Source: an uncultured bacterium
GTDB taxonomy: Bacteria > Bacillota > Clostridia > Lachnospirales > Lachnospiraceae
Assembly: GCA_948467735.1 (NCBI GenBank)
Contig: CAOKFN010000005.1
Span: 62,001-126,000 of the forward strand
Length of the DNA stretch: 64,000 bases
Reading direction: 5' to 3'
In this document: one piece after another, positions 25,194-34,846 of the stretch
Layout of the letters: each line of letters opens with the position of its first letter
How positions within the stretch are numbered: position 1 is the stretch's first letter
The notes under the pieces: generated by a model
What the model was told of the DNA's origin: nothing
The model's database searches: none
Seen by the model: the letters and a program-made list of their open reading frames with translations, nothing else
Made by a program: the position numbers and the translations under genes

Positions 25194-26330
25194 ATGAATA
25201 ACAGTGGAATCATCTCCCAATATGGTTTCCTATTTCAAAGAAAAGTATTTGTTTTATACATTTTGGAAAATGTAAATGTAAAACAGAGATTTTGCTTTGA
25301 GGGTAAAGACGATGTCGAAATAGCCGCAGATAAAAAAATATATGCATTATATGATTCCGCCAGTCATTATATCCAAGTAAAGAGCGGAAAAGTGGATTCT
25401 GTTTGTTTCTGTAAGATTGTTGGAAACTGGCTGTTGACTCACAATTTTGGGGAAGAAGCATTTACTCTTTTTATTGAGAATGATTTGGGCTTTGCATGGT
25501 CAGTGCCTAAGTTTACTGATTTAGTAAAGAAGTATGTGCTAAATGGAAAAAAGCAGGACAAAACCTCAATAGCAAAAAGAGTATACGACCAATATGCGGA
25601 AGATATTGAAAATAATGGTTCGCAGCAGTTGGAGGAGGACATTAAGAGGATACTTTCAACAATGAATATTGTTAAATGTTCTGTTGAGGAAATAGACCAT
25701 AGATTAGAGAATGTGTTCTTTGAGAATCATTGTCAAGATATTATAGAGTATGAGCTTGCAAAGAAAAAAAGACTAGAGAGATTTATTCAATATATCAATC
25801 AGCAGATTGATGATGCAATAAAAGAAAAAAAGACATATTCGTTGATTTTTCCGGAACTTATGAAAATGCTGACTTTAGTATGTGATGAGATTAATGATCA
25901 TAAGTATATTGTGGACACAACATATTTAAAGAAGCCATTTAATGATAAGGCGAAAGAAATTGTTGGTGAAAGAAAGCAAAGAGAAGTGCGGCAATTATTT
26001 ATGGTGGATAATAAAGATGCTTTTGTAATTGAGGGAATCGTGAACGAATTATTTTATAAAGATTTCCGAGAAATATATGTGGATAAAAGGACAACGGAAA
26101 TTTCAAATTTGGAACAGTTTGCGAAGGAGAATTTTGATGAGGCTTTATTTGAAATAGAAGGAGTCCCAAAGCCAAGGGAATTATATATTAAAACAACATC
26201 AAAGTCTATAGAAAGCGATATCCTGCCAAATGGACCAATGTACAGAAAAGGATGTTATATATATTTGACAGGAGATGATATTGATGAGGAGAAACAATTG
26301 ACATGGGGGGATTGCAATGAAACTGAATGA
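25194..26330 (+). CDS. Putative ABC-three-component effector: DUF4297/Cap4-like nuclease plus C-terminal module
   Basis: 378 residues, GGAGG 9 bases before the ATG. The first 90 residues resemble the DUF4297 (Cap4-type) dsDNA endonuclease domain: GIISQYGFLFQRKVFVLYIL helix, then FCFEGKDDVEIAAD and HYIQVKSGK, i.e. the acidic and (E/Q)xK parts of a PD-(D/E)XK site. The middle is helical and charged. The C-terminal part (about 255-340, KAKEIVGERKQREVRQLFMVDNKDAFV...) looks like the tail that links such effectors to the partner proteins in ABC-3C systems. The last 14 bases overlap the next gene. AT-rich compared with the flanking hsd genes. Family placement is from motif memory, not a search. Confidence 0.65.
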   Translation: MNNSGIISQYGFLFQRKVFVLYILENVNVKQRFCFEGKDDVEIAADKKIYALYDSASHYIQVKSGKVDSVCFCKIVGNWLLTHNFGEEAFTLFIENDLGFAWSVPKFTDLVKKYVLNGKKQDKTSIAKRVYDQYAEDIENNGSQQLEEDIKRILSTMNIVKCSVEEIDHRLENVFFENHCQDIIEYELAKKKRLERFIQYINQQIDDAIKEKKTYSLIFPELMKMLTLVCDEINDHKYIVDTTYLKKPFNDKAKEIVGERKQREVRQLFMVDNKDAFVIEGIVNELFYKDFREIYVDKRTTEISNLEQFAKENFDEALFEIEGVPKPRELYIKTTSKSIESDILPNGPMYRKGCYIYLTGDDIDEEKQLTWGDCNETE

Positions 26331-26745
26331 TATTGTTATTGAGGCAGAATATGCGGATATAATACTTTCTTTATTAGGAGAACCATATTATGTTTCATCG
26401 GTTTCCAAAATTATTTTTATGTCCTTTTGCATAAAACATGAAAAAAATATGGCGTATTACAGAATGAGAAAAGAAGATTTTGTGGATGTCTTTTTTAGAA
26501 ATATATCCTTTAAACTGTCTGCTGAATATAAAGATATCGGCAGAATAATCCATGTTATAGATATACTGAACAGAACTAATAAAATTAAGGTTGATGGTGA
26601 TAGTATATCCGTTCAAAAGCAAATGCCGCATTCCCCTGAGAATGAGTTTTTAAGGATGTGTGTTGTTAAAAATCCCAATCCAATTATTGAAATAAATAAG
26701 TTAGACGCGACTGCAATGCTTGAGGAGGTAATTCGTTATGTTTAA
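26317..26745 (+). CDS. Putative ABC-three-component middle component
   Basis: 142 residues, start overlapping the upstream gene by 14 bases and end overlapping the ATPase gene by 8, so the three genes are translationally coupled. It is a small alpha-helical protein with a probable winged-helix pattern (YYVSSVSKIIFMSFC, then EDFVDVFFRNISFKLSAEYKDIGRIIHVIDIL, then a beta hairpin KIKVDGDSISVQK). Size, position and fold pattern fit the middle component of ABC-3C conflict systems. No enzymatic residues are visible. On its own it would be called hypothetical. Confidence 0.6.
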   Translation: MKLNDIVIEAEYADIILSLLGEPYYVSSVSKIIFMSFCIKHEKNMAYYRMRKEDFVDVFFRNISFKLSAEYKDIGRIIHVIDILNRTNKIKVDGDSISVQKQMPHSPENEFLRMCVVKNPNPIIEINKLDATAMLEEVIRYV

Positions 26746-28423
26746 GCTGAAATCTATTAAATTTATTCATGACGAGCAGACTCAGGAATATGAATTTACT
26801 GAGCATAGTTTTGTATACGGGGAAAACACCAAAGGAAAAACCGCATTAACCATGGTGATTGATTATATTTTGGGAAGCAGCGGGAAATTGACATATCGGG
26901 GATTGGATCATATTGACAGTATTGAGGCTCACTTGACGAATGATATGACAAATCTATGGATAAAAAGGGATATTCAGGGAAATTGTTTTTATAAAAGAAC
27001 AGAGGAAAGTGATTTTATAGAAGTCAGTTTAGATATATATAAAGATAATATATGTTTGATGCTGGTATCCAAGCCTAATAATCGATATTTGGATATATAT
27101 AGAAAAGTGTTTGATGAGCGTCCGACATTTCGCTCATTCAATTTTTTAAATTACATAGAAGAAAAAGGAGTGGGGGATTTAAGTATTGTATTTACAAAGA
27201 CAAAGGATATAAAACATAATATTCGTGTTAGAAACATTATGAATTTCTTTTTCAACTTTGAGAAAATAGAGCAGATATATGAAAAAGAATTGCTGTTGGA
27301 ACAAAGCAGCGGTGAATTAGATAAGATTACAAGGGATTATCAGGAGTATCAAAGGATTCAAATACAGCAGCGTAATATTTTTAAAGAGCTGCAATTACCA
27401 TATACCGGAAAATATCAGATGGATTATAAAAGTTTTTGCGATTTTAAAAATACATATACAAGAAAGGCAAAAGAAAAGGAAAAGGATTTAGTGTATTTGT
27501 CGCAGGCAGCGTTTGCTCTTTCCGAAGAAATAAAGTTATATCAATTTATGAAGAATCAATCAAGTAATATGATAGAACGAAAAGAGAGGATAAAGCGGTT
27601 ATTGTCAATTTTGGATGCGGTTGTTGATGATACGCCGGAATATGCGGAATATACACAATTTATAAAAAATACAATTCAAAGAATCGATGATGAAAATGTT
27701 ATATTATCTCTAACAGATTATAATAGGGTAATAAAGGATATAAAAAAAGAAAAGGGTCATTTGGATGACGAAATCGCACTATTGAAAGGTAAAGCTGTTG
27801 AGATATCTTATGAAGATGCTGTGAAAAAAGTAGGCTTGCTGGAGCACCTGTTCTATGTGCTGCGGGAAAATATTGATGTTGGGAAAATGGAAACTTTGAA
27901 AAAGAAGGTTGATGAGCTGAAAAAAGAAATAAAAGAACTCAAATTATCATTTGATCAGAACAAAGTGAATACTTTTAATGAGCGTCTTACGAAAGTATAT
28001 CTTAGAGAAGGTCTGGCTATAAAACATTTGGATGAAGATTTGAAAGAGGACTGTTTTTCCTTGGAATATGATCCTTTCAGGGTATGTTTATATGCAAAGC
28101 ATAGGGAAGGCGATAAGATTGTCAAATTTATGCCGGGAAGCATGGCGAGGCAGACGCATATCCAAATATTGTTATATTTGACAATGTTTGAGTATTTGAT
28201 AGAAAATTTCCCTGATTTTATATATATGCCCTTATTGGTGGTTGATTCGGCGAACCAATCAATGGAAATAAATTGTTTTAATAAAATTTATCCGGTCATT
28301 ATGGAAATGGTTGAAAAGATTGGTATTCAAACAATATTTATTTCTAAAGATAAAATAGATGGGATTCGTTCGGAAGATTTTATCGACATATCTGGGGGAT
28401 TGAATAGATTTCACCAAAGCTAA
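26738..28423 (+). CDS. Putative ABC-three-component SMC/Rad50-like ATPase
   Basis: 561 residues. Walker A GENTKGKT is at residues 28-35 in the strand-loop-helix YGENTKGKTALTMVIDYIL. Two coiled-coil stretches (about 190-260 and 320-440, with KKEKGHLDDEIALLKGK and KKVDELKKEIKELKLS) replace the long SMC arms. The C-terminal head has a signature-like MPGSMARQTHIQILLYLTMF and a Walker B LLVVDSANQSME, where the usual catalytic glutamate is serine. The sequence is very AT-rich. In ABC-3C systems the ATPase is thought to sense invading DNA or replication problems and to license the effector. It stops 74 bases before hsdR. Confidence 0.72.
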   Translation: MFKLKSIKFIHDEQTQEYEFTEHSFVYGENTKGKTALTMVIDYILGSSGKLTYRGLDHIDSIEAHLTNDMTNLWIKRDIQGNCFYKRTEESDFIEVSLDIYKDNICLMLVSKPNNRYLDIYRKVFDERPTFRSFNFLNYIEEKGVGDLSIVFTKTKDIKHNIRVRNIMNFFFNFEKIEQIYEKELLLEQSSGELDKITRDYQEYQRIQIQQRNIFKELQLPYTGKYQMDYKSFCDFKNTYTRKAKEKEKDLVYLSQAAFALSEEIKLYQFMKNQSSNMIERKERIKRLLSILDAVVDDTPEYAEYTQFIKNTIQRIDDENVILSLTDYNRVIKDIKKEKGHLDDEIALLKGKAVEISYEDAVKKVGLLEHLFYVLRENIDVGKMETLKKKVDELKKEIKELKLSFDQNKVNTFNERLTKVYLREGLAIKHLDEDLKEDCFSLEYDPFRVCLYAKHREGDKIVKFMPGSMARQTHIQILLYLTMFEYLIENFPDFIYMPLLVVDSANQSMEINCFNKIYPVIMEMVEKIGIQTIFISKDKIDGIRSEDFIDISGGLNRFHQS

Positions 28424-28497
28424 ATGTATTGAGCAAAAATAATATATGGTACAAAGAGAAGAAGTATGAAGATACAATCAACAAAGGAGCTTATATT

Positions 28498-31400
28498 ATG
28501 TCAGAACATTATACGGAAGCGGACTATGAGAAATCCGTGATAGAATTATTTGAAGGCATGGGCTATACTCATGTGTACGGACCTAATATCGAACGAGATT
28601 TCCACAGCCCGCTGTACGATGAAGTGCTGGAGGACTGTATCCGGCGCCTGAATCCGACTCTTCCGGAGGACGCCATTGCCGACGCGTTGTACAAGGTTCG
28701 GAATTTTGAAAACGGAGAGCTTGTTCAAAAGAACGAGCTGTTCATGGATTACCTGCAAAACGGAATACCTGTGCGCTTTTTTGTAAAGGGCGAGGAACGC
28801 TCCTCTATCGTCCGCCTTGTTGACTATCATAATGTAGACAATAATTCCTTTATCGCCGCAAATCAATGGACTTTTGTTGAAAACAGCAACAAGCGTCCTG
28901 ATATTATTTTATTCCTCAACGGCCTGCCCGTTGTTGTTGTTGAGTTGAAGTCTCCATCCAGAGAAGAAACCGATGCCAGCGAAGCATACCTGCAGTTAAG
29001 GAACTACATGCAGGAAATTCCATCCATGTTTATTTATAATGCCATCTGTGTCATGAGCGATATGGGGACGTCCAAGGCCGGAACGATTACATCCGGTGAA
29101 GACCGCTTCATGGAGTGGAAAACGAAAGAGGGATGCTATGAGAATACCCAATATGCTCAATTTGATACATTCTTTGAGGGAATCTTTCTAAAAGAACGAC
29201 TGCTGGATATCATAAAGAACTTTATCTGCTTTTCTAACGAGGGGTTAAAGCAGGTTAAAATATTAGCAGGATATCATCAATATTTTGCCGTAAAGAAGGC
29301 GGTTGAATCGACAAAGCACGCTTCCGAAACGGACGGCAAAGGCGGTGTCTTCTGGCATACGCAGGGCAGCGGAAAATCCCTGTCCATGGTTTTTTATGCG
29401 CATCTGCTTCAGGAGGCGTTGGACAGTCCCACGATTGTTGTGCTGACGGATCGAAATGATCTGGACGACCAGCTGTATAGCCAATTTGCAAAGTGTAAGG
29501 CTTTTCTAAGGCAGGAGCCCATGCATGCAAAAAGCCGCGAGCATTTAAAATCTTTGCTGGCAGGGCGGAAGGCTAACGGGATTATCTTTACAACAATGCA
29601 GAAATTTGAGGAATCCCACGATGCGCTGTCTGAGCGCCGCAATATCATCGTAATGGCTGACGAAGCGCATCGGGGGCAGTATGGACTTGCAGAGAAGATA
29701 AAAATGACGACGAACGAATCCGGTGAAAAAATTGCCAAGCGTGTAACGGGCACTGCCAGAATCATTAGAAACACTCTGCCCAATGCCACATACATAGGTT
29801 TTACCGGCACTCCGATTTCCTCTAAGGATCGCAGTACCCGCGAGGTATTTGGGGACTATATCGATATTTATGATATGACGCAGGCCGTTGAAGATGGGGC
29901 AACCAGACCGGTATATTATGAAAGCCGCGTTATCAATTTGAAATTGGATGAGGAGACGCTCAAACTGATTGATATGGAATATGATATTATGGCCAATCAA
30001 GCTGATCCGGATGTGATTGAAAAGAGTAAGCGTGAACTTGGCCGGATGGAAGTGGTTCTAGGGAGCGACCAGACAATTAATTCCCTTGTCTTAGACATTC
30101 TGGACCATTATGAGAACTATAGAGAGAACCTGCTGACAGGCAAAGCTATGATTGTAGCTTATTCCCGCGCAATCGCAATGAAGATTTATCGGCGGCTTTT
30201 GGAGCTTAGACCGGAATGGACGGATAAAGCTGCCGTTATTATGACGGAAAGCAATCAGGATCCGGCGGAATGGCGCAAGGTTATCGGAAGCAAGCATCAT
30301 AAAGACGAGCTGGCTAAGCTTTTTAAGGACAACGACAGTCCGCTTAAAATTGCAATCGTGGTGGATATGTGGCTGACAGGTTTTGACGTACCGTCGCTTG
30401 CGACCATGTATGTATACAAGCCCATGGCAGGCCACAATCTTATGCAGGCAATCGCTCGTGTAAACCGTGTGTTTCGGGATAAGGAAGGCGGCCTTGTTGT
30501 TGATTATATTGGAATTGCCTCGGCATTAAAGCAGGCAATGAATGATTATACGGTTCGTGACAAGAAAAATTATGGCGATACGGATGTGGCGAAGGCGGCA
30601 TATCCTAAATTTTTGGAAAAGCTGTCAATATGTCGAGATCTGTTTCACGGATATGATTACACTAAGTTTACTGCCGGTACCGATCTGGAAAGAGCAAGAA
30701 CGATTACAGGCGCGGTGAATTTTATTGTTGACCGTGGAAAGGAGGAAGAAAAGAATACTTTTGTCAAGGAAGCTCTTATGCTCCATCAAGCACTTTCACT
30801 TTGTTCTTCTCTTGCACCGAAAGAACTGCGGTTTGAAGCGGCTTTCTTTGAGGCGGTGAGGGTACTGGCTGTCAGGCTGACAAATCAGGGAAGCGGCGGC
30901 CGGAAAATCTCTCTTCCGGAGATGAATCAGCGTATTAACGACCTTTTGAGACAGAGCATAAAGAGTGAAGGGGTGATAAATCTTTTCTCTGACATACAAC
31001 GGGAATTCTCACTTTTCGATCCCAAGTTCCTTGAAGAAATTTCCAAAATGAAGGAGAAAAACCTTGCCGTGGAGCTTTTGAAAAAATTGATTGCGGAGCA
31101 GGTGCAGGTTTATCGCCGAACCAATGTAGTGAAATCCGAAAAATTCAGTGAAATTATACAGCGGGCTATGAACGCTTATTTGAACGGAATGCTGACGAAT
31201 GAACAGGTGATTGAAGAACTTTTGAATTTGGCAAAACAGATCGCAGAGGCGCAGAAAGAAGGAGAGAAACTTGGGCTTACGGCGGATGAACTTGCCTTCT
31301 ATGACGCTTTGACGAAGCCGCAGGCAATCAAAGATTTCTATGAAAACGAGGAGCTGATTGCTGTTACAAAGGAACTGGCTGAAACGCTGAGAAAGAATAA

Positions 31401-31647
31401 GACCATAGACTGGCAGAAGAGGGATTCCGCCCGTGCGAAGATGCGCATGCTGATCAAGAAGCTTCTTAAGAAGCACCGCTATCCGCCGGAGGGAATGGAA
31501 GATGCGGTTCGGACCGTCATGACGCAGTGTGAGCTTTGGACGGACAATACAGATATGGAAGAGCCGGAACACAAAACTGCAAATTATTTTCTGCGTGAAG
31601 AAAAACTTAGCAGGGTTGCGGAAGATTTTTCATTGCATTGGGAGTAA
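28498..31647 (+). CDS. hsdR: Type I restriction enzyme subunit R (HsdR)
   Basis: Restriction and DNA-translocation subunit, 1049 residues from the ATG at 28498 (AAAGGAG upstream; an in-frame TTG at 28429 is unlikely). N-terminal PD-(D/E)XK nuclease: P134-D135 in RPDIILF and E149-L-K151 in VVELKSP. Superfamily-2 helicase motifs: TQGSGKS (290-294 for GSGKS), DEAHR at 388-392, YIGFTGTPI and the arginine-finger motif QAIARVNR. The C-terminal helical region binds the M2S core. The gene is intact, but R needs M2S for loading, so the broken hsdM should silence restriction. GC content is back to the chromosomal level, unlike the preceding three genes. Confidence 0.95.
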   Translation: MSEHYTEADYEKSVIELFEGMGYTHVYGPNIERDFHSPLYDEVLEDCIRRLNPTLPEDAIADALYKVRNFENGELVQKNELFMDYLQNGIPVRFFVKGEERSSIVRLVDYHNVDNNSFIAANQWTFVENSNKRPDIILFLNGLPVVVVELKSPSREETDASEAYLQLRNYMQEIPSMFIYNAICVMSDMGTSKAGTITSGEDRFMEWKTKEGCYENTQYAQFDTFFEGIFLKERLLDIIKNFICFSNEGLKQVKILAGYHQYFAVKKAVESTKHASETDGKGGVFWHTQGSGKSLSMVFYAHLLQEALDSPTIVVLTDRNDLDDQLYSQFAKCKAFLRQEPMHAKSREHLKSLLAGRKANGIIFTTMQKFEESHDALSERRNIIVMADEAHRGQYGLAEKIKMTTNESGEKIAKRVTGTARIIRNTLPNATYIGFTGTPISSKDRSTREVFGDYIDIYDMTQAVEDGATRPVYYESRVINLKLDEETLKLIDMEYDIMANQADPDVIEKSKRELGRMEVVLGSDQTINSLVLDILDHYENYRENLLTGKAMIVAYSRAIAMKIYRRLLELRPEWTDKAAVIMTESNQDPAEWRKVIGSKHHKDELAKLFKDNDSPLKIAIVVDMWLTGFDVPSLATMYVYKPMAGHNLMQAIARVNRVFRDKEGGLVVDYIGIASALKQAMNDYTVRDKKNYGDTDVAKAAYPKFLEKLSICRDLFHGYDYTKFTAGTDLERARTITGAVNFIVDRGKEEEKNTFVKEALMLHQALSLCSSLAPKELRFEAAFFEAVRVLAVRLTNQGSGGRKISLPEMNQRINDLLRQSIKSEGVINLFSDIQREFSLFDPKFLEEISKMKEKNLAVELLKKLIAEQVQVYRRTNVVKSEKFSEIIQRAMNAYLNGMLTNEQVIEELLNLAKQIAEAQKEGEKLGLTADELAFYDALTKPQAIKDFYENEELIAVTKELAETLRKNKTIDWQKRDSARAKMRMLIKKLLKKHRYPPEGMEDAVRTVMTQCELWTDNTDMEEPEHKTANYFLREEKLSRVAEDFSLHWE

Positions 31648-31752
31648 AGAAAAGTATGACAGAGGAGGCTCTGCATTCTAATTGAAAGCAAAACCAAACA
31701 CAACAGCGGAAAACTCCGCATCATAAAAATCAAGAATCGGAGGCAGCGGCAT

Positions 31753-33822
31753 ATGGACGCGAGAAAAGGTAATATTTACGAGATACTGAACGGAAACAAG
31801 CAGTTTTTAATCCCTGTTTATCAGAGATACTACAGCTGGGACAGAGAGCAGTGTACGAGGCTCTGGAACGACATTGTCGATATGCAGAAAAAAGGAAGGG
31901 TCGGCCATTTTGTCGGTTCAATTGTCAATATTGCGGAACAGGCCATGCCCACCGGAGTCCAGAAATATATGATTATTGACGGCCAGCAGAGAATGACCAC
32001 CCTTACCCTTCTTCTGCTTGCCCTGAGAGACTATGCCGTCAAGAACCCGGAGGACGCCGCGGTCAATGCCCGCCGTATTGATAATATGCTGTTGAAAAAT
32101 GAATATGAAAGCGGTGATGAGCGATATAAGCTTCTTCTGACCGAAACGGACAGGGATATATTAATGCGCCTTGTGGAAAGCAGGCCTATTGCTGAAAATA
32201 CCAAGTCAAAGCTGCTGGACAACTATACTTTCTTTGCCGGAAAGATTGCGGACAAGGAGCTTCAGCCTGCGGAAATCTACGAATCCATCGGCAAACTGCA
32301 GATCGTGAATATTACGCTGGATCGCGATGTGGATGATGCGCAGGCAATATTTGAGAGCCTCAATTCTACAGGCAAGGAGCTTTCCGAGTCCGACCTAATT
32401 AGGAATTATGTTTTGATGGGGCTTGCGCCCGGGGAGCAGACCTATGTGTATGAGCACTTATGGAGGCCCATGGAGCTTTTGTTTGTCTATGAGACGCAGG
32501 ATTCTGTCATGGACCGGTTCTTCCGCGATTACCTGACTATGAAGCTGACCCGGATTCCAAAGCAGGACAGGGTGTATGAAGAGTTCAAATTATATCATTT
32601 GAACTGTGAATTTGGTTCTGTCAAGGAGCTTTGTCAGGATCTGCTTGCCTATGCCAAATATTATACGGACATGGTGTTCAAACGCAGCAATAATAAAGTA
32701 CTGAAAGCCTTGTATGAGGATATCAATGCGCTCAGGATGGAGGTGTCCTATCCGTTTCTGCTGAAGGTACATAACGATTTTGCGGAAAGCCTTCTTTCCG
32801 AAGACGAACTTCTGGAAATCATACGCATGTGCATCAGTTATGTGTTCAGGAGAAGTATCTGCGATATTCCGGCAAATTCACTGAATAAGACATTTGCAAC
32901 ACTTCGCAATGAAATCAAGCCGGACGACTACCTGAATTCTATCAAGGCATTTTTTGTGATGCGTGATGATTATAAAGAATTTCCCAATGACGATAAATTT
33001 ACGGCGGCGTTTATGTCAAGGGATATCTATAATATGCGCTCCCGCAATTTTATATTGAGCCATTTGGAAAATTTCGGCAATAAGGCGCCCATTGTGATTG
33101 AAAATTACACGATTGAGCATATCATGCCGCAGAACAGCAGCCTGAGCCCGGCGTGGCAGCAGGAGCTTGGAGCGAACTGGCGTGAGGTACAAAAAAATTA
33201 TCTCCATACCATTGGCAATCTGACTCTGACAGCATATAATTCCGAAATGAGCGACAGGCCGTTTATGGATAAAATGGAGATGTCCGGCGGATTCAAGGAA
33301 AGCGCTCTCAGGCTGAATTCATATGTGGTAAAACTGAATAACTGGAATGAGGAGCGAATCAAAGAGCGTGCCGGACTGCTTGCAGAGAAGGCCAAGCTCA
33401 TCTGGGCTTACCCGTCTATGGCGGAGGCTGAGCTTGCGCCTTACAAGGTTACGGAGAAACCGGCACAGCGCCACAGCTTTGAGAGCTACGACAGCAACGC
33501 GTTTACCAAAATGTTGTTTGAAGCTCTGGACAGACGTATCATGAACCTTTCTCCGAACGTAAAGCGGGAATTCAAGAAGCTGTATATCGCATATAAGCTG
33601 GACACCAATTTTGTGGATATCGTATTACAGAAACAGAGACTTCGTATTTCCGTTAATATGAAATTTGCCGAGGTCTATGATCCTAATGGTATCTGCAAAG
33701 ACATTACCCGGCTTGGACGCTGGGGCAACGGGGATGTGGAGCTTTTCCTAGAGCATATATCCGATGTGGATCAGGTGATGGAAATCATTGAGCAGTCGTT
33801 TAGGCTGCAGGCAGACGAATGA
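31753..33822 (+). CDS. DUF262-DUF1524-DUF5655 protein (GmrSD-like)
   Basis: 689 residues, GGAGG ten bases before the ATG. The N-terminal DUF262 (GmrS-like, ParB-type fold) has IPVYQRYYSW and IIDGQQRMTTLTLL (Asp76). The middle DUF1524 (GmrD-like HNH nuclease) has IEHIMPQ (Glu455-His456) and HTIGNLTLT (His485). The last 115 residues, from about 575, resemble DUF5655. GmrSD enzymes are type IV restriction systems cutting glucosylated hydroxymethylcytosine phage DNA; related fusions act in other defence systems. It follows hsdR by 105 bases on the same strand, so it belongs to the same defence island. Substrate unknown. Confidence 0.85.
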   Translation: MDARKGNIYEILNGNKQFLIPVYQRYYSWDREQCTRLWNDIVDMQKKGRVGHFVGSIVNIAEQAMPTGVQKYMIIDGQQRMTTLTLLLLALRDYAVKNPEDAAVNARRIDNMLLKNEYESGDERYKLLLTETDRDILMRLVESRPIAENTKSKLLDNYTFFAGKIADKELQPAEIYESIGKLQIVNITLDRDVDDAQAIFESLNSTGKELSESDLIRNYVLMGLAPGEQTYVYEHLWRPMELLFVYETQDSVMDRFFRDYLTMKLTRIPKQDRVYEEFKLYHLNCEFGSVKELCQDLLAYAKYYTDMVFKRSNNKVLKALYEDINALRMEVSYPFLLKVHNDFAESLLSEDELLEIIRMCISYVFRRSICDIPANSLNKTFATLRNEIKPDDYLNSIKAFFVMRDDYKEFPNDDKFTAAFMSRDIYNMRSRNFILSHLENFGNKAPIVIENYTIEHIMPQNSSLSPAWQQELGANWREVQKNYLHTIGNLTLTAYNSEMSDRPFMDKMEMSGGFKESALRLNSYVVKLNNWNEERIKERAGLLAEKAKLIWAYPSMAEAELAPYKVTEKPAQRHSFESYDSNAFTKMLFEALDRRIMNLSPNVKREFKKLYIAYKLDTNFVDIVLQKQRLRISVNMKFAEVYDPNGICKDITRLGRWGNGDVELFLEHISDVDQVMEIIEQSFRLQADE

Positions 33823-33990
33823 ATCCTCAGCGGGCATGCTCCCGATTCTTTTTTACTTTGCGCCGTGCCGCAAAGCCGACTTGCGGCGGGCCCGGGCATC
33901 AAGCCATGTAAAAGGTGGAAGCTGCCAATAGAATCCACATTCCATGAGATAAACAAAAATTAGGAACTGGCGGTATGAAAGGAAGATAAA

Positions 33991-34846
33991 ATGGAGCTGA
34001 CAAATGAACAGCGTAAATATCTTGGACTGGAACTCGCCTTATGGTATGTATTTTGATTATAACGGAGGCGTCCGGTTAGCAAATTACACAACGCAGCAGA
34101 CCTATTATTCTTCGGCTTTTGCCGGTGTTCCATTTATGGACAAGGGAGGGCTTCAAAGGTTTCTTGATATATGGGCTGCCGAGACAACCAATGAGGATTT
34201 AGATGAAATTCAAGCGTTCGCTCATATGAAACGTTGTCATTGCAAATATAAAGAAGGGGATTTCTTTCGGTTCAAATATGATCGCAGAAATTACGGCTAT
34301 GGACGGATTTTATTTGATGTAAGAAAATATAGTAAGGCCGGAGGGAAATTTTGGGATATTCTCATGGGAAAGGCGCTCTGCGTTTCGGTTTATCATATCA
34401 TTACGGAAAATCCATGTGTGCATATGGAAGATTTGCAAAAGCTCCAAAGCTGTCCATCCACATACATGATGGACAATCGGTTTTATTATGGGGAATACAA
34501 GATTGTCGGGAATGCGCCTTTGTCTGAGGCTGTGGATTATCCGGTGATGTACGGACGTTCTATCAGCGCGCTTGACAGAAATAAAATCTGCTTTTGCCGC
34601 GGCAGAGAGTATCATGAGATTCCCTTGGAAGGGAATGAACTTTTCTCTACGGATTTCAAAAACAATGGAATAAGCTGGTCGCTGAATGTCAATAAAACAC
34701 TTGTTGAGGAATGTATTATGGCAGGTACAAACGAACCGTTTTGGAAGGCCAATCCCGGAAATGATCTGCGAAATCCTGTTTTTTCTAAAGAATTAGCCCT
34801 TGTTCTGAAACAGATGGGAATGGAGGAGCAAAAAAGTGGGACTTGA
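33991..34846 (+). pseudogene. Imm26-like immunity gene with shifted or deleted N-terminus
   Basis: The ATG at 33991 has a good AGGAAG site and starts MELTNEQRKYLGLEL, a beginning I associate with intact homologues, but that frame stops at 34056. The frame from 34004 (no ribosome site) carries the rest, 280 residues. It has NSPYGMYFDYNGGVRLANYT, then the Imm26-like core YKEGDFFRFKYDRRNYGYGRIL (about residues 87-108) and a C-terminal domain. The most economical reading is an internal deletion that joined the two parts out of frame. Imm26 proteins neutralise polymorphic toxins; no toxin gene is adjacent. If translated from 34004 the Imm26 domain itself is whole. Confidence 0.5.
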
